The notes under the pieces were generated by a model. It had not been told where the DNA came from and made no database searches. It was given only the letters and a program-made list of their open reading frames with translations. From the NCBI RefSeq assembly GCF_907165205.1, contig NC_058198.1:15167001-15231000 (forward strand): a stretch of DNA of 64,000 nt, in the 5' to 3' direction. This document shows positions 41,628-54,444 of this stretch, piece after piece. The position numbers and the translations under genes were made by a program. The stretch's first letter is position 1. The number at the start of each line of letters is the position of its first letter. Source of the stretch: Coccinella septempunctata (Eukaryota; Arthropoda; Insecta; Coleoptera; Coccinellidae).

Positions 41628-44600
41628 ACATGTGCATTTCAATCCGAAAACTATGTGCAGTTTCAAGATTTGGTTCGAATTGATCCAACAGTTTTCGAGG
41701 AATTGATATCACACTTTGCCGAATTGACCACTGAAATCTCAATTCCTATCTGAACTATCGAACTGAAATTCAACATGTGCATGTCGCAAATCTTGAAATT
41801 TCACACAGTTTTCGAATTGAGATGCACATGTTGAATTTCAGTTCGATAGTTCAGATAGGAATTGAGATTTCAGTGGTCAATTCGGCAAAGTGTGATTCAA
41901 TTCCTCGAAAACTGTTGGATCAATTCGAACCAAATCTTGAAACTGCACATAGTTTTCGGATTGAAATGCACATGTTGAATTTCAGTTCGATAGTTCAGAA
42001 TTGAGAGTTCAGTGGTCAATTCGATAAAAATGTGTCATTGCATGGAGGGTTTTTGCCGGAACTCAGCCAAATTGCCGATATTTGGACATAAATATGTTAT
42101 ACTCTGTTCAAATATAAGATAATGCAAACAAACAAACCAAACCGGTATATTTTGCTTAAACCTGATATAAAGTGTGATATCAATTCCTCGAAAACTGTTG
42201 GATCAATTCGAATCAAATCTTGAAATTTTACACAGTTTTCGAATTGAGATGCACATGTTGAATTTCAGTTCGATAGTTCAGATAGGAATTGAGATTTCAC
42301 TGGTCAATTCGGCAAAGTGTGATATCAATTCCTCGAAAACTGTTGGATCAATTAGAACCAAGTCTTGAAACTGCACATAGTTTTCGAAATGAGATGCACA
42401 TGTTGAATTTCAGTTCGATAGTTCAGATAGGAATTGAGATTTCAGTGGTCAATTCGGCAAAGTGTGATATCAATTCCTCGAAAACTGTTGGATCAATTCG
42501 AACCAAATCTTGAAACTGCATATACTTTTCGAATTGAGATGCACATATTGAATTTCAGTTCAATAGTTCTGATAGGAATTGAGATTTCAGTGGTCAATTC
42601 GGCAAAGTGTGATATCAATTCCTCGAAAACTGTTGGATCAATTCGAATCAAATCTTGAAATTTTACACAGTTTTCGAATTGAGATGCACATGTTGAATTT
42701 CAGTTCGATAGTTCAGATAGGAATTGAGATTTCACTGGTCAATTCGGCAAAGTGTGATATCAATTCCTCTAAAACTGTTGGATCAATTAGAACCAAATCT
42801 TGAAACTGCACATAATTTTTGAATTGAGATAAACATGTTGAATTTCAGTTCGATAGTTCTGATAGGAATTGAGATTTCACTGGTCAATTCGGCAAAGTGT
42901 GATTTCAGTTCCTCGAAAACTGTTGGATCAATTAGAACCAAATCTTGAAACTGCACATAGTTTTCGAAATGAGATGCACATGTTGAATTTCAGTTCGATA
43001 GTTCAGATAGGAATTGAGATTTCAGTGGTCTATTCGGCAAAGTGTGATTTCAATTCCTAAGGAACTATTGGATCAATTCGACCCAAATCTCGAAACTGTA
43101 CACAGTTTTCGAATTGAGATGCACATGTTGAATTTCAGTTCGATAGTTCAGATAGGAATTGAGATTTCAGTGGTCAATTCGGCAAAGTGTGATATCAATT
43201 CCTAAGGAACTATTGGATCAATTCGAACCAAATCTTGTAATTTCACACAGTTTTCGAATTGAGATGCACATGTTGAATTTCACTTCGATAGTTCAGATAG
43301 GAATTGAGATTTCAGTGGTCAATTCGGCAAAGTGTGATATCAATTCCTCGAAAACTGTTGGATCAATTAGAACCAAATCTTGAAACTGTAGTCAGTTTTC
43401 GAATTGAGATGCACATGTTGAATTTCAATTCGATAGTTCAGATAGGAATAGATATTTCAGTGGTCAATTCGGCAAAGTGTGATATCAATTCCTAAAAACT
43501 GTTGGATCAATTCGAACTTAATCTTGAAACTGCACATAATTTTCGAATTGAGATAAACATGTTGAATTTCAGTTCGATAGTTCTGATAGGAATTGAGATT
43601 TCAGTGGTCAATTCGGCAAAGTGTGATATCAATTCCTCGAAAACTGTTGGATCAATTCGAACCAAATCTTGAAATTTCACACAGTTTTCGAATTGAGATG
43701 CACATGTTGAATTTCACTTCGATAGTTCAGATAGGAATTGAGATTTCAGTGGTCAATTCGGCAAAGTGTGATATCAATTCCTCGAAAACTGTTGGATCAA
43801 TTCGAACCAAATCTTGAAACTGCACATAGTTTTCGGATTGAAATGCACATGTTGAATTTCAGTTCGATAGTTCAGATAGGAATTGAGATTTCAATGGTCT
43901 ATTCGGCAAAGTGTGATATCAATTCCTCAAAAACTGTTGGATCAATTCGAACCAAATCTTGGAACTGCAAATAGTTTTCGAAATGAGATGCACATGTTGA
44001 ATTTCAGATCGATAGTTCTCATAGGAATGGAGATTTCAGTAGTCGATTCGACAAAATATCATTTCATTTCCTAAGGAACTATGGGATCAATTCGAACCAA
44101 ATCTTGAAACTGCACATAGTTTTCGGATTGAGATGCACATGTTGAGTTTCAGTTCGATGTTCAGATAGGAATTGAGATATCAGTGGTCAATTCGGCAAAG
44201 TGTGATATCAAATCCTCGAAAACTGTTGGATCAATTCTAACCAAATCTTGAAATTTTACACAGTTTTCGAATTGAGATGCACATGTTGAATTTCAGTTCG
44301 ATAGTTCAGATAGGAATTGAGATTTCAGTGGTCAATTCGGCAAAGTGTGATATCAATTCCTCGAAAACTGTAGGATCAATTCGAATCAAATTTTGTAAGT
44401 GCACATAGTTTTCGGATTGAGATGCACTTGTTGAATTTCAGTTCGATAGTTCAGATAGGAATTGAGATTTCAGTGGTCTATTCGGCAAAGTGTGATATCC
44501 ATTCCTCAAAAACTGTTGGATCAATTCGAACCAAATCTTGAAACTGCACATAGTTTTCGAAATGAGATGCACATGTTGAATTTCAGATCGATAGTTCTGA

Positions 44601-45261
44601 TAGGAATGGAGATTTCAGTAGTCGATTCGACAAAATATCATTTCAATTCCTAAGGAACTATTATATCAATTCGAACCAAATCTTGAAACTGCACATAGTT
44701 TTCGAATTGAGATGCACATGTTGAATTTCAGTTCGATAGTTCAGATAGGAATTGAGATTTCAGTGGTCTATTCGGCAAAGTGTGATATCCATTCCTCAAA
44801 AACTGTTGGATCAATTCGAACCAAATCTTGAAACTGCACATAGTTTTCGAAATGAGATGCACATGTTGAATTTCAGATCGATAGTTCTGATAGGAATGGA
44901 GATTTCAGTAGTCGATTCGACAAAATATCATTTCAATTCCTAAGGAACTATTATATCAATTCGAACCAAATCTTGAAACTGCACATAGTTTTCGAATTGA
45001 GATGCACATGTTGAATTTCAGTTCGATAGTTCAGATAGGAATTGAGATTTCAGTGGTCTATTCGGCAAAGTGTGATTTCAATTCCTAAGGAACTATTGGA
45101 TCAATTCGACCCAAATCTCGAAACTGTACACAGTTTTCGAATTGAGATGCACATGTTGAATTTCAGTTCGATAGTTCAGATAGGAATTGAGATTTCAGTG
45201 GTCAATTCGGCAAAGTGTGATATCAATTCCTAAGGAACTATTGGATCAATTCGAACCAAAT
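41628..45261 (+). repeat. 145-bp satellite block, unit 3
   Basis: Same monomer order as unit 2, with a few base differences near its start (for example gaactgaaattc at 41761 and the aatttcacacag variant at 41797). Non-satellite insert at about 42025-42170. Confidence 0.95.
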
Positions 45262-45366
45262 CTTGTGATTGATCGCGGAAAAATCGATGTAGAAAACAAA
45301 CGATGGGGCACGGATAGATGGCGCCAGGAGTGCGATATGCAGCGCGGGAAATTTTGAACGTGACAT

Positions 45367-46362
45367 AGGTAACAGGTATGTTGTGCCATGTGTAAGGAAT
45401 ACTGGCATTCTTTCGGGATTTTCAATGACATCATTTATTGCGGAGGTCAATTTGTCATGCATGATCCGAAGTTTCTTGATCCAGAAGTTCTGTAATCCAT
45501 CAGGCCCAGGTGCTTTCCAGTTGTGCAGTCCTCTGATAGCTGATTTTACTTCTTCAATTGTGATCATGTCATGCTGCATCGGCTCATATTTTATAGCTTC
45601 AGATTTTTCCTCTTCAATCCATCCGTAATCTCCATTGAACTGAGGTTTCGTTGATAATTGTTCGGTCCAGAATTGTTCAATGGCTTCCTTTGGTGGTAAC
45701 TTTCCATTTTCTCCATCCGACCCTGTGATTGACCGGTAGAAAGATTCTTCCGACTTTTCGAATGAATTATTGTCTCTTTTCCGGCTATAATTGCTTTTAT
45801 ATCTCCTCAGGCGTTCTGCATACAGACTTAATTTTTGCTTCAGAGTGTCGAGGCAATGGTGAGCTGTAGCATTCTCCGTCTCTCGTTCTGTGTGTGTCCT
45901 GTTTTCTATCCATAATCTCTTTGGCAGCTTTCACAACCTTTCTTCCTCGATTCCCGTTCAAGTACTCCGTCAGTCGCTCGGCACCGTTGGTTTCTGTTGT
46001 TGCTTTGGAGCTGTAGCTTCTTTTGCAGCAGGAGCCCGCTTCTTCAACATCCCCGCCACCGACGTCCCGCATGCTGTCATGTCCAGCGCCGGCTCCAGAC
46101 ATGCCCTGACGATCCCCCAGGCAGCGACTTGTTTCCGAGGCTTCTCGTTATCACCATTTTCATGGGTTTGTGCCCCCCTTTCTCGGTTTGGGTGAGGGGT
46201 AGGGAAATGGGAGCAGAAAGAGCACCCCTATAAAGGATGTGAAAGAGAGAGGAAAAAGGAATGGGGACTGCGGACAGCAGGCGTGGCTGGCTGCCACCGT
46301 CTACGTCGTTACGATGGCTACCCGGCAGGCCATCTACCAGATAGCTGCCAGGCAGGCCAGAC
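45367..46362 (-). pseudogene. Dong/R4-type LINE, 5' fragment, unit 4
   Basis: Same fragment as units 2 and 3, but with several single extra bases in short homopolymers (near 45903, 46051, 46115, 46174, 46265 and 46295). These break the frames into 45238-45579 and 45797-46102. Confidence 0.85.
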
Positions 46363-46798
46363 ATTATTATTATTATTATTGTATACTCAAAACTTTTCAG
46401 TTTCCCGGTTAAGACCTTGAAAATGAAATTCATGAAGTAGATAGTAGTGCTCCGTATAATTAGGGTGAAAACAAAAAATAACGATTCTGTACTTATATAT
46501 AGGAACCTACATGGATTTCTGCATATACATCAGAGTCGTTAAATCTATTCAGGGACATTCTTTCTATAGTTTTATTTCCTCAGAGAAACGTGTATACCAT
46601 CTACAACGTGAATGTAAATGATGAAAAAGAATTCTCTAGAAATTATTAATTTTGAAATATTGTTTGGAGCAGCGAGATTTGAAACAAACTTAAGAATTGT
46701 AATACTAATGCGCTTCAATACTTGCTTATCCAGATAGTCATTATCTGTATATCGATAACTTATACTTTTCAATTGTTGATATTTTATCATTTCATAAT
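46363..46798. repeat. Dong flank segment with (ATT)n, unit 4
   Basis: As in the other units, with small differences (a missing G near 46583 and gtatatcgat near 46747). Confidence 0.85.
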
Positions 46799-49063
46799 AA
46801 TAGCTCTCTGCGTTGCTTAAGTTACGTCTCAGACCTTGTCGTCTCAGGTTACCTGTGCCACAAGATAATCTAGTCGCAACCGCAACCAAAGTTGCACTGA
46901 CAGCGTTACCAGTGCAGCTTTAAAACACCTTCTAACGCAGCTCCTACAAAAAGATGGATCAGTCCGACCAGGACAAAATTTGTATCCGGAGGTAAAATAC
47001 CCTCCCATTCGGATCTCCGGGGGAGGGTGCCTGAGCGAGTGAATCATCGTACAACAACCAATGAAAAGCACATAGCTTTTGCAGCATGGAACGTCAGAAC
47101 CTTGCTAGACAACCCCAAGGCCGACCGACCAGAGAGGCGTACTGCCCTAATCGATAAGGAACTGCAACGAACATCCATTGCAATAGTTTGCCTTAAGCGA
47201 GGACACGCTTCTCGGGCGAAGGTAGCTTGGTAGAGCATGCTTATACTTTTTTCTGGAAGGGCTTGCCAGAAGGCCAAATCAGACAACATGGTGTAGGCTT
47301 TGCCATTAAAAACGACCTGGCCGCCAAACTAACCGAAAATCCAGTAGGCATCTCAGAACGTTTAATGACTTTACGCTTTCCTGCAGCAAACAACACGTTT
47401 GTGAACATCATTTCAGTATACGCACCCACTTTGAACTCCTCTGACAACTCAAAGGACACTTTCTACGAATCACTCGTTGCTACATTAAGTAAAATCCCAA
47501 AACGGGAACGTATTATCCTACTTGGAGACTTCAACGCCAGAGTGGGCAGATGTCAAGACACAGAACTATGGCCGGGAATAATAGGGAAACACGGCACAGA
47601 TAGCATTAATTCGAACGGAGAACGTCTGCTGGCTCTTTGTGCAGAACACAACCTTTGTATAACGAACACCTTCTTTATTACGAGACCCAATTCAAGGGGG
47701 ACCTGGCGCCACCCGCACTCAGGGCATTGGCATACTCTCGACTATGTGATCGTGAGAAGAAAAGATCTCAAAGAGGTGTTGGTCACTAAACCCAGAGCAG
47801 ATCTGGAGTGCTGGACTGATCATAGGCTGGTAATCTCGAGAATGAAGATCTCAATGCTCCCAAAATACCAACGCAGGCCAAAGTTACTAAGAGAGCGCCT
47901 TCAAATCTCCAAACTACATAACCCTTCTACAAAGGAAAGCTTCACAGCTGCCGTCAAAGATAGCCTAACACCACCGGATTATGACGACGACATTGAGAGT
48001 CATTGGCTTCGCTTCAAATCATCTCTTACAAATTCAGCGAAAGAAATACTGGGCACAGAACGCTCCCGAAAATCCCCAGACTGGTTCGCCGAGAAAGAAA
48101 CTCATATCGCACCCCTTCTGGAGGCAAAACACAAAGCGATGAAAACAGCAATTAACAAGCCTAGCGATGTTGCAGCCTGCAGCAAACAACACGTTTGTGA
48201 ACATCATTTCAGTATACGCACCCACTTTGAACTCCTCTGACAACTCAAAGGACACTTTCTACGAATCACTCGTTGCTACATTAAGTAAAATCCCAAAACG
48301 GGAACGTATTATCCTACTTGGAGACTTCAACGCCAGAGTGGGCAGATGTCAAGACACAGAACTATGGCCGGGAATAATAGGGAAACACGGCACAGATAGC
48401 ATTAATTCGAACGGAGAACGTCTGCTGGCTCTTTGTGCAGAACACAACCTTTGTATAACGAACACCTTCTTTATTACGAGACCCAATTCAAGGGGGACCT
48501 GGCGCCACCCGCGCTCAGGGCATTGGCATACTCTCGACTATGTGATCGTGAGAAGAAAAGATCTCAAAGAGGTGTTGGTCACTAAACCCAGAGCAGATCT
48601 GGAGTGCTGGACTGATCATAGGCTGGTAATCTCGAGAATGAATATCTCAATGCTCCCAAAATACCAACGCAGGCCAAAGTTACTAAGAGAGCGCCTTCAA
48701 ATCTCCAAACTACATAACCCTTCTACAAAGGAAAGCTTCACAGCTGCCGTCAAAGATAGCCTAACACCACCGGATTATGACGACGACATTGAGAGTCATT
48801 GGCTTCGCTTCAAATCATCTCTTACAAATTCAGCGAAAGAAATACTGGGCACAGAACGCTCCCGAAAATCCCCAGACTGGTTCGCCGAGAGAGAAACTCA
48901 TATCGCACCCCTTCTGGAGGCAAAACACAAAGCGATGAAAACAGCAATTAACAAGCCTAGCGATGTTGCAGCCCAAAAATGTTTTAATAACATAAAACGC
49001 GAAGTCCGTCAAGAAATAAGAAAAATCAAGGACAGCTGGTGGAAAGAAAAAGCTAGGGAAATA
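46799..49063 (+). pseudogene. AP-endonuclease LINE, 5' half, unit 4
   Basis: The initial ATG region has extra bases (cagtccgacc near 46963, agtttgcc near 47186, gaggacac near 47200), so the frame is split into 47027-47233 and 47227-48240. The second endonuclease copy is intact as ORF 48167-49099. The 796-bp duplication is present. Confidence 0.88.
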
Positions 49064-51239
49064 CCATCATTCATTGCTGTATCCCGTTACCGGGAATAAA
49101 TCTAAAAAAAAAAAAAAAAAAAAAAAATTCGAACAGATTTGTAACTTCTTAGTGCTAGTTGCGACTGTGTGCCCTCCTGTGACTAAAGAGACCCAACCGT
49201 GACCTGCAGATCCTTCCACACTCAGGGCATGGATAGTCTCCAACCAGATCTGGCCGCCGCTGTATCCTTCTCGATTCTCCATTATAACTGTGGACCAAAG
49301 ACCTCCACTGTGACCTGTCTAACGCTTGTTGTTCCCAGTTATGATTAGCATTAACTGATTTTAGGGATTGATGTAGTGTATCCTTGAACCGCTTATACTG
49401 GCCTCCTGGTTTCCGGGCTCCCTCAGTGAGTTCGCCGTATAGAGCTATTTTGGGGAGTCTTGTGTCTTGCATCCTAAGAATGTGGCCGCTCCATCTGAGT
49501 CGGGCCCTCGTTACTTGAGTCTCAATTGTTGTACAACTCGCGCGCTGCAAGACTTCTGCATTCGAAACTTTGTGGAACCATCTGATGTGCATTATCTGTC
49601 TTAGATGACGTTGCTGCGTCTGTTCAAGCTGTTTAATATGTCGCCTGTAGGGAGTCCAGCTTTCGCTTCCGTAAAGAAGCGTTGGGAGGACCACTGCTCT
49701 GTAAACAGCTGTCTTGGTCTTCAGATTGAGGTCGTGATTTTGGAACACTCTGTCCTTCAGCTTCCAGAATGCCCGTGATGCCGAATTGATACGGTTGTGT
49801 ATTTCCGTGTCCAGGTTAGCCCTAGTATTTATGAAGCTTCCCAAGTATTTGAACTGCTCGACCTGTTCTAGAGTTTCATTGTCCAGGCTGATATCTGTTT
49901 GAAGGCTTTCTGGCGGACTTACCAGGATTTTGGTCTTGTCAATATTGAGTCTAAGGCCTAAAGCTTCGTATACATGTTTATAGGTGTCCATCATTATTTG
50001 TAGATCCTCTGAGCTGCTAGCGATGAGTGAACAGTCGTCTGCATATTGAAGTTCCGTGATAAACTTGGTACGGGTTTTTGCTCTGAGGCGCTTCAGGTTA
50101 AACAGGCCTCCATCAAATCTGAATCTTATCCCAACACCTCTTACGGGCATGCTCATGTCAGCAATTATCGATACAGCTATGGCGAAAATATTGAACAGTA
50201 AAGGCGCTAATACGCAGCCTTGTTTTATTCCAGAGTTGGTTGAGAAATGGTCGGTTGTAGAGCCATTATGCTGTATTCTAGCGGTGTTGTTGGTATGAAG
50301 GCTTTTACACACTGCTAGGAATTTTTCGGGTACTCCTAGACGTGCCATGATTTTCCAGAGCGCTCTCCGATTCACCGAGTCGAATGCCTTGCTTAAATCG
50401 ATGAAGGCTGTATAAATCCTTGATTGTTGTTCACGGGCCTTTTCTTGTAGCTGTCGCAGTGTAAAGATTAGGTCCACCGTACCTCGATTTGGTCGAAAGC
50501 CGCACTTGGATTCAGGTAAAAGCTTCTCTAAGAGTGGAACCAGACGATTAGCCATAATCTTCGAGAGAATTTTACCGGCCACATTAAGCAACGATATGCC
50601 CCTGTAATTGTTGCAATTCGACGTATCGCCTTTGTTCTTATAGAGGTTGATAACTAAAGCGTCTCTGAAGTCTTGTGGCACATCTCCCTGTTCCCAGATC
50701 TTGCGGAATAGTATTAGGAGACTATTGACAATATCCTCATCCAAGGCTTTGAATATCTCCGCCGGAATGCCGTCTAGACCAGGTGACTTATCATTTTTCA
50801 TATTTTTAATCGCGCTTATGATTTCCGACATTGAAATTTCGTCATCAAGCGATGTCATCGGACTATACGCGGGAAGCAGGTCTAAAATGGATAAATCCGA
50901 GTCGTTATTTTGATTCAAGACCTGTGAGTAATGCTCCTTCCATCTTTCGAGAATTTTTCTATCATCAGTTAGAATAGCTCCATGAGCATCTCTTATAGGA
51001 AAGCTAGCTTTTCTGCTTGGACCGTAAACAGTTTTAATAGCTTCGAAAAAACGCCTGTAGTCATGGTTATCGGCGTAAGCTTGTATTTCCCTAGCTTTTT
51101 CTTTCCACCAGCTGTCCTTGATTTTTCTTATTTCTTGACGGACCTCGCGTTTTATGTTTATGAAACCTATTTGGGCTGCAACATCGCCAGGCTTGTTAAT
51201 TGCGGTTTTCATCGCTTTGTGTTTTGCGTCCAAAAGGGG
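49064..51239 (-). CDS. LINE ORF with RT and C-terminal C2H2 finger, unit 4 (longest copy, start lost in the gap)
   Basis: ORF 49155-51233, 692 codons and open to the gap. It starts in the endonuclease-RT linker (KHKAMKTAINKPGDVAAQ) and goes through IKNMKNDKSPGLDGIPAEIF and NYRGISLLNVAGKILSKIMA. The RT palm follows with TAFIDLSKAFDSVNRRALW and ELQYADDCSLIA, and the protein ends in CPECGRICRSRLGLFSH plus RRAH. It differs from the plus-strand copy in the shared linker (PGDVAAQIGFINIK against PSDVAAQKCFNNIK), so the two strands hold different LINE copies. The 3' UTR has a T-rich stretch and ends near 49064. RT and finger motifs are intact; the endonuclease, if present, lies in the gap. Confidence 0.92.
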
Positions 51240-51439
51240 NNNNNNNNNNNNNNNNNNNNNNNNNNNNNNNNNNNNNNNNNNNNNNNNNNNNNNNNNNNNN
51301 NNNNNNNNNNNNNNNNNNNNNNNNNNNNNNNNNNNNNNNNNNNNNNNNNNNNNNNNNNNNNNNNNNNNNNNNNNNNNNNNNNNNNNNNNNNNNNNNNNNN
51401 NNNNNNNNNNNNNNNNNNNNNNNNNNNNNNNNNNNNNNN
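51240..51439. other. Assembly gap, 200 N
   Basis: Exactly 200 N. The left side is LINE RT in minus sense, the right side the N-terminal region of a Dong copy, also in minus sense. Frames that seem to cross it are meaningless. Confidence 0.99.
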
Positions 51440-51933
51440 AGTTTCATTCATGGACGTTGTCCACTTCATGCGCTTTCTAACTAACCCCGCTTGGGTGAGC
51501 ACTGGCTGAATATCCTGCGCAGCACCTTCAGCGGTTCGAGTCGGCGATTGAATTGGACTCGTTGGTTGCTGTTGTTGCTTTGGAGCTGTAGCTTCTTTTG
51601 CAGCAGGAGCCCGCTTCCTCAACATCCTGCCACCGACGTCCCGCATGCTGTCATGTCCAGCGCCGGCTCCAGACATGCCCTGACGATCCCCAGGCAGCGA
51701 CTTGTTTCCGAGGCTTCTCGTGATCACTATTTTCATGGGTTTGTGCTCCACTTTCTCGGTTTGGGTGAGGGGTAGAGAAATGAGAGCAGAAAGAGCACCC
51801 CTATTAAGGATGTGAAAGAGAGAGGAAAAAGGAATGGGACTGCGGACAGCAGGCGTGGCTGGCTGCACCGTCTACGTCGTTACGATGGCTGCCGGGCAGG
51901 CCATCTACTAGATAGCTGCCAGACAGGCCAGAC
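51440..51933 (-). pseudogene. Dong/R4-type LINE copy 1, 5' end only
   Basis: Encodes the N-terminal stretch up to VRKRMKWTTSMNET and is then cut by the gap. Unlike the array fragments it keeps the QQQQPTSPIQSPTRTAEGAA segment, so it does not share their internal deletion. Its natural 5' end meets the 3' end of copy 2 through attattat (51934-51941). Confidence 0.88.
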
Positions 51934-51941
51934 ATTATTAT
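51934..51941. repeat. ATT tract between Dong copies 1 and 2
   Basis: Only attattat remains between the 5' end of copy 1 and the 3' end (gactttagcc) of copy 2. Confidence 0.8.
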
Positions 51942-54424
51942 GACTTTAGCCTTGCGGCTTTCACACTCCTCTCCAGAGGAAAATTCACTTATCCCAGATA
52001 TCTCAGATATCAAAAGGATTAAGCTCTGTTGGAGCCCTTTCCAGGTTTTCGGGCTCGTGGTGGTGGTCGGGTCCGGGTCGCTCCTCGCCTCCCTGCTGTA
52101 GGTTGGATTCCTGCTCCACCCGCACTTCCTGTCGGAGCAGACGGTGTTCCTCTGCATTCCCCATGTACTTGCGTACAGTTCTCGCCGTTCCGAGCAGTAC
52201 CGCCTTCTGCATGACTCTATAGATATTTTCGTCCAACTGAAGTTTCCTCAAGTTCTCTAGTAGTTTCTTCGGTATCAGGCCTGTAGATGAAATGACAATA
52301 GGGATGGTCTTGATATCTTTCAGCTTCCACTGTCTTCTGGTTTGTTCCTCGAGATCTCTGTATTTTGAAATTTTTTCAGTGTGTCTATCTAGAAGATTGT
52401 TATTATTTGGAATTGCCACGTCGATGAATAGTGCTGTGTCCTCATCCTTATTGAGCAATATGAGGTCTGGTCTATTGTGGGTTATTTTCCGGTCTGTGAG
52501 AACAGTGCGATCCCAGTAGAGCTTGTGATGTTCGTTTTCCAGCACAGCATCTGGATGGTAATTGTAATAAGGAACCCTTTTCGAAGTTAGAAGTTGGTGT
52601 TTTAGTGCCAATTCTTGGTGAAGAATCTTGGCAACAGCATCATGTCTATTTTTGTATTCCGTGCCCGCGAACTTCTGACATCCCCCGGTGATGTGCTGGA
52701 TAGTTTCATGTGTCGCACAGCCATAACGACAGCTATCGTCCGCTACTGAGGCATCCTTGGCGATGTATCTCATGTAATTTCTTGTTGGAATCACCTGATC
52801 CTGGATGGCGAGCATGAAGCCCTCTGTCTCAGGAAACAACCTTCCGGAAGTCAACCAGTAGTTCGACGCAGATATGTCGACGTAATCATGGTTGACCTCA
52901 TTCTGGTGCCTCCCATGCAAAGGTTTGCCAATCAGTTTCTGCATTTTACTTTCTGCAGAGTGTTCGACGGTTTCCAAGTGATCCTGGTGTAGCTTTAACG
53001 GTGTTGAAGTATCAGCAACACAAACTACTCGATGGAGTTCTGACGAAGCTGCCTTGCTCAAGAAATAGTTTCGAAGTCCTTCAATTTCCTGGGACATACG
53101 GTTGGACAAATCAACAATTCCTCTACCCCCAAGATGTCGTGGCAGCTCTGTCCGTTCTATTGAGCTTTTGGGGTGATGTTTATTGTGTTTAGTCAGCATC
53201 GTCCTTATTTTTCTCTGTAAAGCTGCTAAATCGGTGGTCGTCCAAGAGATAATACCAAATGAATAGCTCAGCGCCGAGCAAGCGTAGGTGTTAATCGCTT
53301 TTATCAGATTCTTGCTGTTAAGACCAGTTCTCATTATCCTCCTCAATCTTCGGGTAAACTCCTCCGTTAATTCTTTCTTCATCTGAGTCTGATTGATTTT
53401 TCTTGCCTGTTTTATGCCTACTTACTTGTATGTGTCTCCTTCCTTTAATGCTTCAATTTCTGCACCTTCCTTGAGTTTGAAAGTACCATCTTCTATTTTC
53501 CCTCTCGTTATGTTTAGCAGTCGACATTTGTCTAGTCCAAACTTCATTTTGATGTCTTCCGAGAATCCTTCCACCATTTTCAGCATCAGTTGCATTTGTT
53601 TTTTGGTAGATGCGAAGAGTTTCAAATCGTCCATGTAAAGGAGATGATTCAGTTTCATCATAGTTTTACTGCCGCTTTTGATGGAAAATCCGTAGTCCGT
53701 AGAATTCAATCTATGAGACAAGGGATTCAGGGCCATGCAGAACCACAGAGGGCTCAGCGAGTCTCCTTGGAAAATTCCGCGTCTTATTGGAATAGGTCCT
53801 GTTGTAATGGAGCAATCTGCTGCTTTCATTTGAAGACTAGTACGCCAGGTTGACATGGCGTTTTTCAGGAACTTAACAATATTGGGATCCACCTTGTAAA
53901 TCTTCAAGATCGTCAAGAGCCATTCGTGAGGTATAGAATCGAATGCTTTTTTGTAGTCTATGTACGCAGCGTAAAGATTCCTTCGCTTGGAGAACGCTTG
54001 ATTGCAAATAACTGAATCTATTATTAGTTGTTCTTTGCACCCTCGGCTGTCTTTGGTGCATCCTTTCTGTTGCATGGCGATGATGTTATTTCTTTCGCAA
54101 TGGTTGTGAATTCGGTTTGATATGCACGATGTGATTAATTTGTACATCGTTGGAAGACATGTGATCGGTCGGTACTTGGATGGGTCTTCTGTATTCCTTT
54201 GGTCTTTAGGTAACAGGTATGTTGTGCCATGTGTGAGGAATACTGGCATTCTTTCAGGATTTTCAATGACATCATTTATTGCGGAGGTCAATTTGTCATG
54301 CATGATCCAAAGTTTCTTGATCCAGAAGTTCTGTAATCCATCAGGCCCAGGTGCTTTCCAGTTGTGCAGTCCTCTGATAGCTGATTTTACTTCTTCAATT
54401 GTGATCATGTCATGCTGCATCGGC
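51942..54424 (-). pseudogene. Dong/R4-type LINE copy 2, 5'-truncated, one nonsense codon
   Basis: Starts at the codon for MQHDMITIEEVK (equivalent to residue 502 of the longest frame of copy 3) directly after an (ATT)n tract. It contains the whole RT and the restriction-like endonuclease region. ORFs 53422-54516 and 52003-53382 are in the same register, separated by a TAA at 53422-53424, where copy 3 reads YLG. The first codons of ORF 53422-54516 (MISEISGISEFSSG) are actually the 3' end of copy 3 read through the microsatellite. Truncation at the 5' end is typical of incomplete target-primed reverse transcription. Confidence 0.9.
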
Positions 54425-54444
54425 ATTATTATTATTATTATTAT
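54425..54444. repeat. (ATT)n microsatellite between Dong copies 2 and 3
   Basis: Twenty bases of ATT repeat. Dong elements are known to insert in TAA repeats, and on the element strand this is (TAA/ATA)n at the 3' junction. Confidence 0.9.

Larger units (their letters stand above)
18591..51239. repeat. Tandem array of 8.89-kb composite units (three complete, one partial)
   Basis: The junction cttgtgattgatcgcgg recurs at 18591, 27482, 36372 and 45262, giving periods of 8891, 8890 and 8890. Each unit contains: about 100 bp of unassigned sequence, a minus-strand 5' fragment of a Dong LINE, an (ATT)n tract, a 430-bp flank segment, a plus-strand LINE 5' half, a minus-strand LINE 3' half, a short plus-strand LINE tail, and about 3.6 kb of 145-bp satellite. 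Unit 4 follows the plan to about 50344, then continues with uninterrupted LINE RT sequence to the gap instead of the tail and satellite. Units 2 and 3 are almost base-identical. Confidence 0.95.

Noticed and set aside
18591..45261. Repeats as a CRISPR array
   Set aside because: Monomers are 145 bp, directly adjacent without unique spacers, in a eukaryotic retrotransposon setting; no cas genes.
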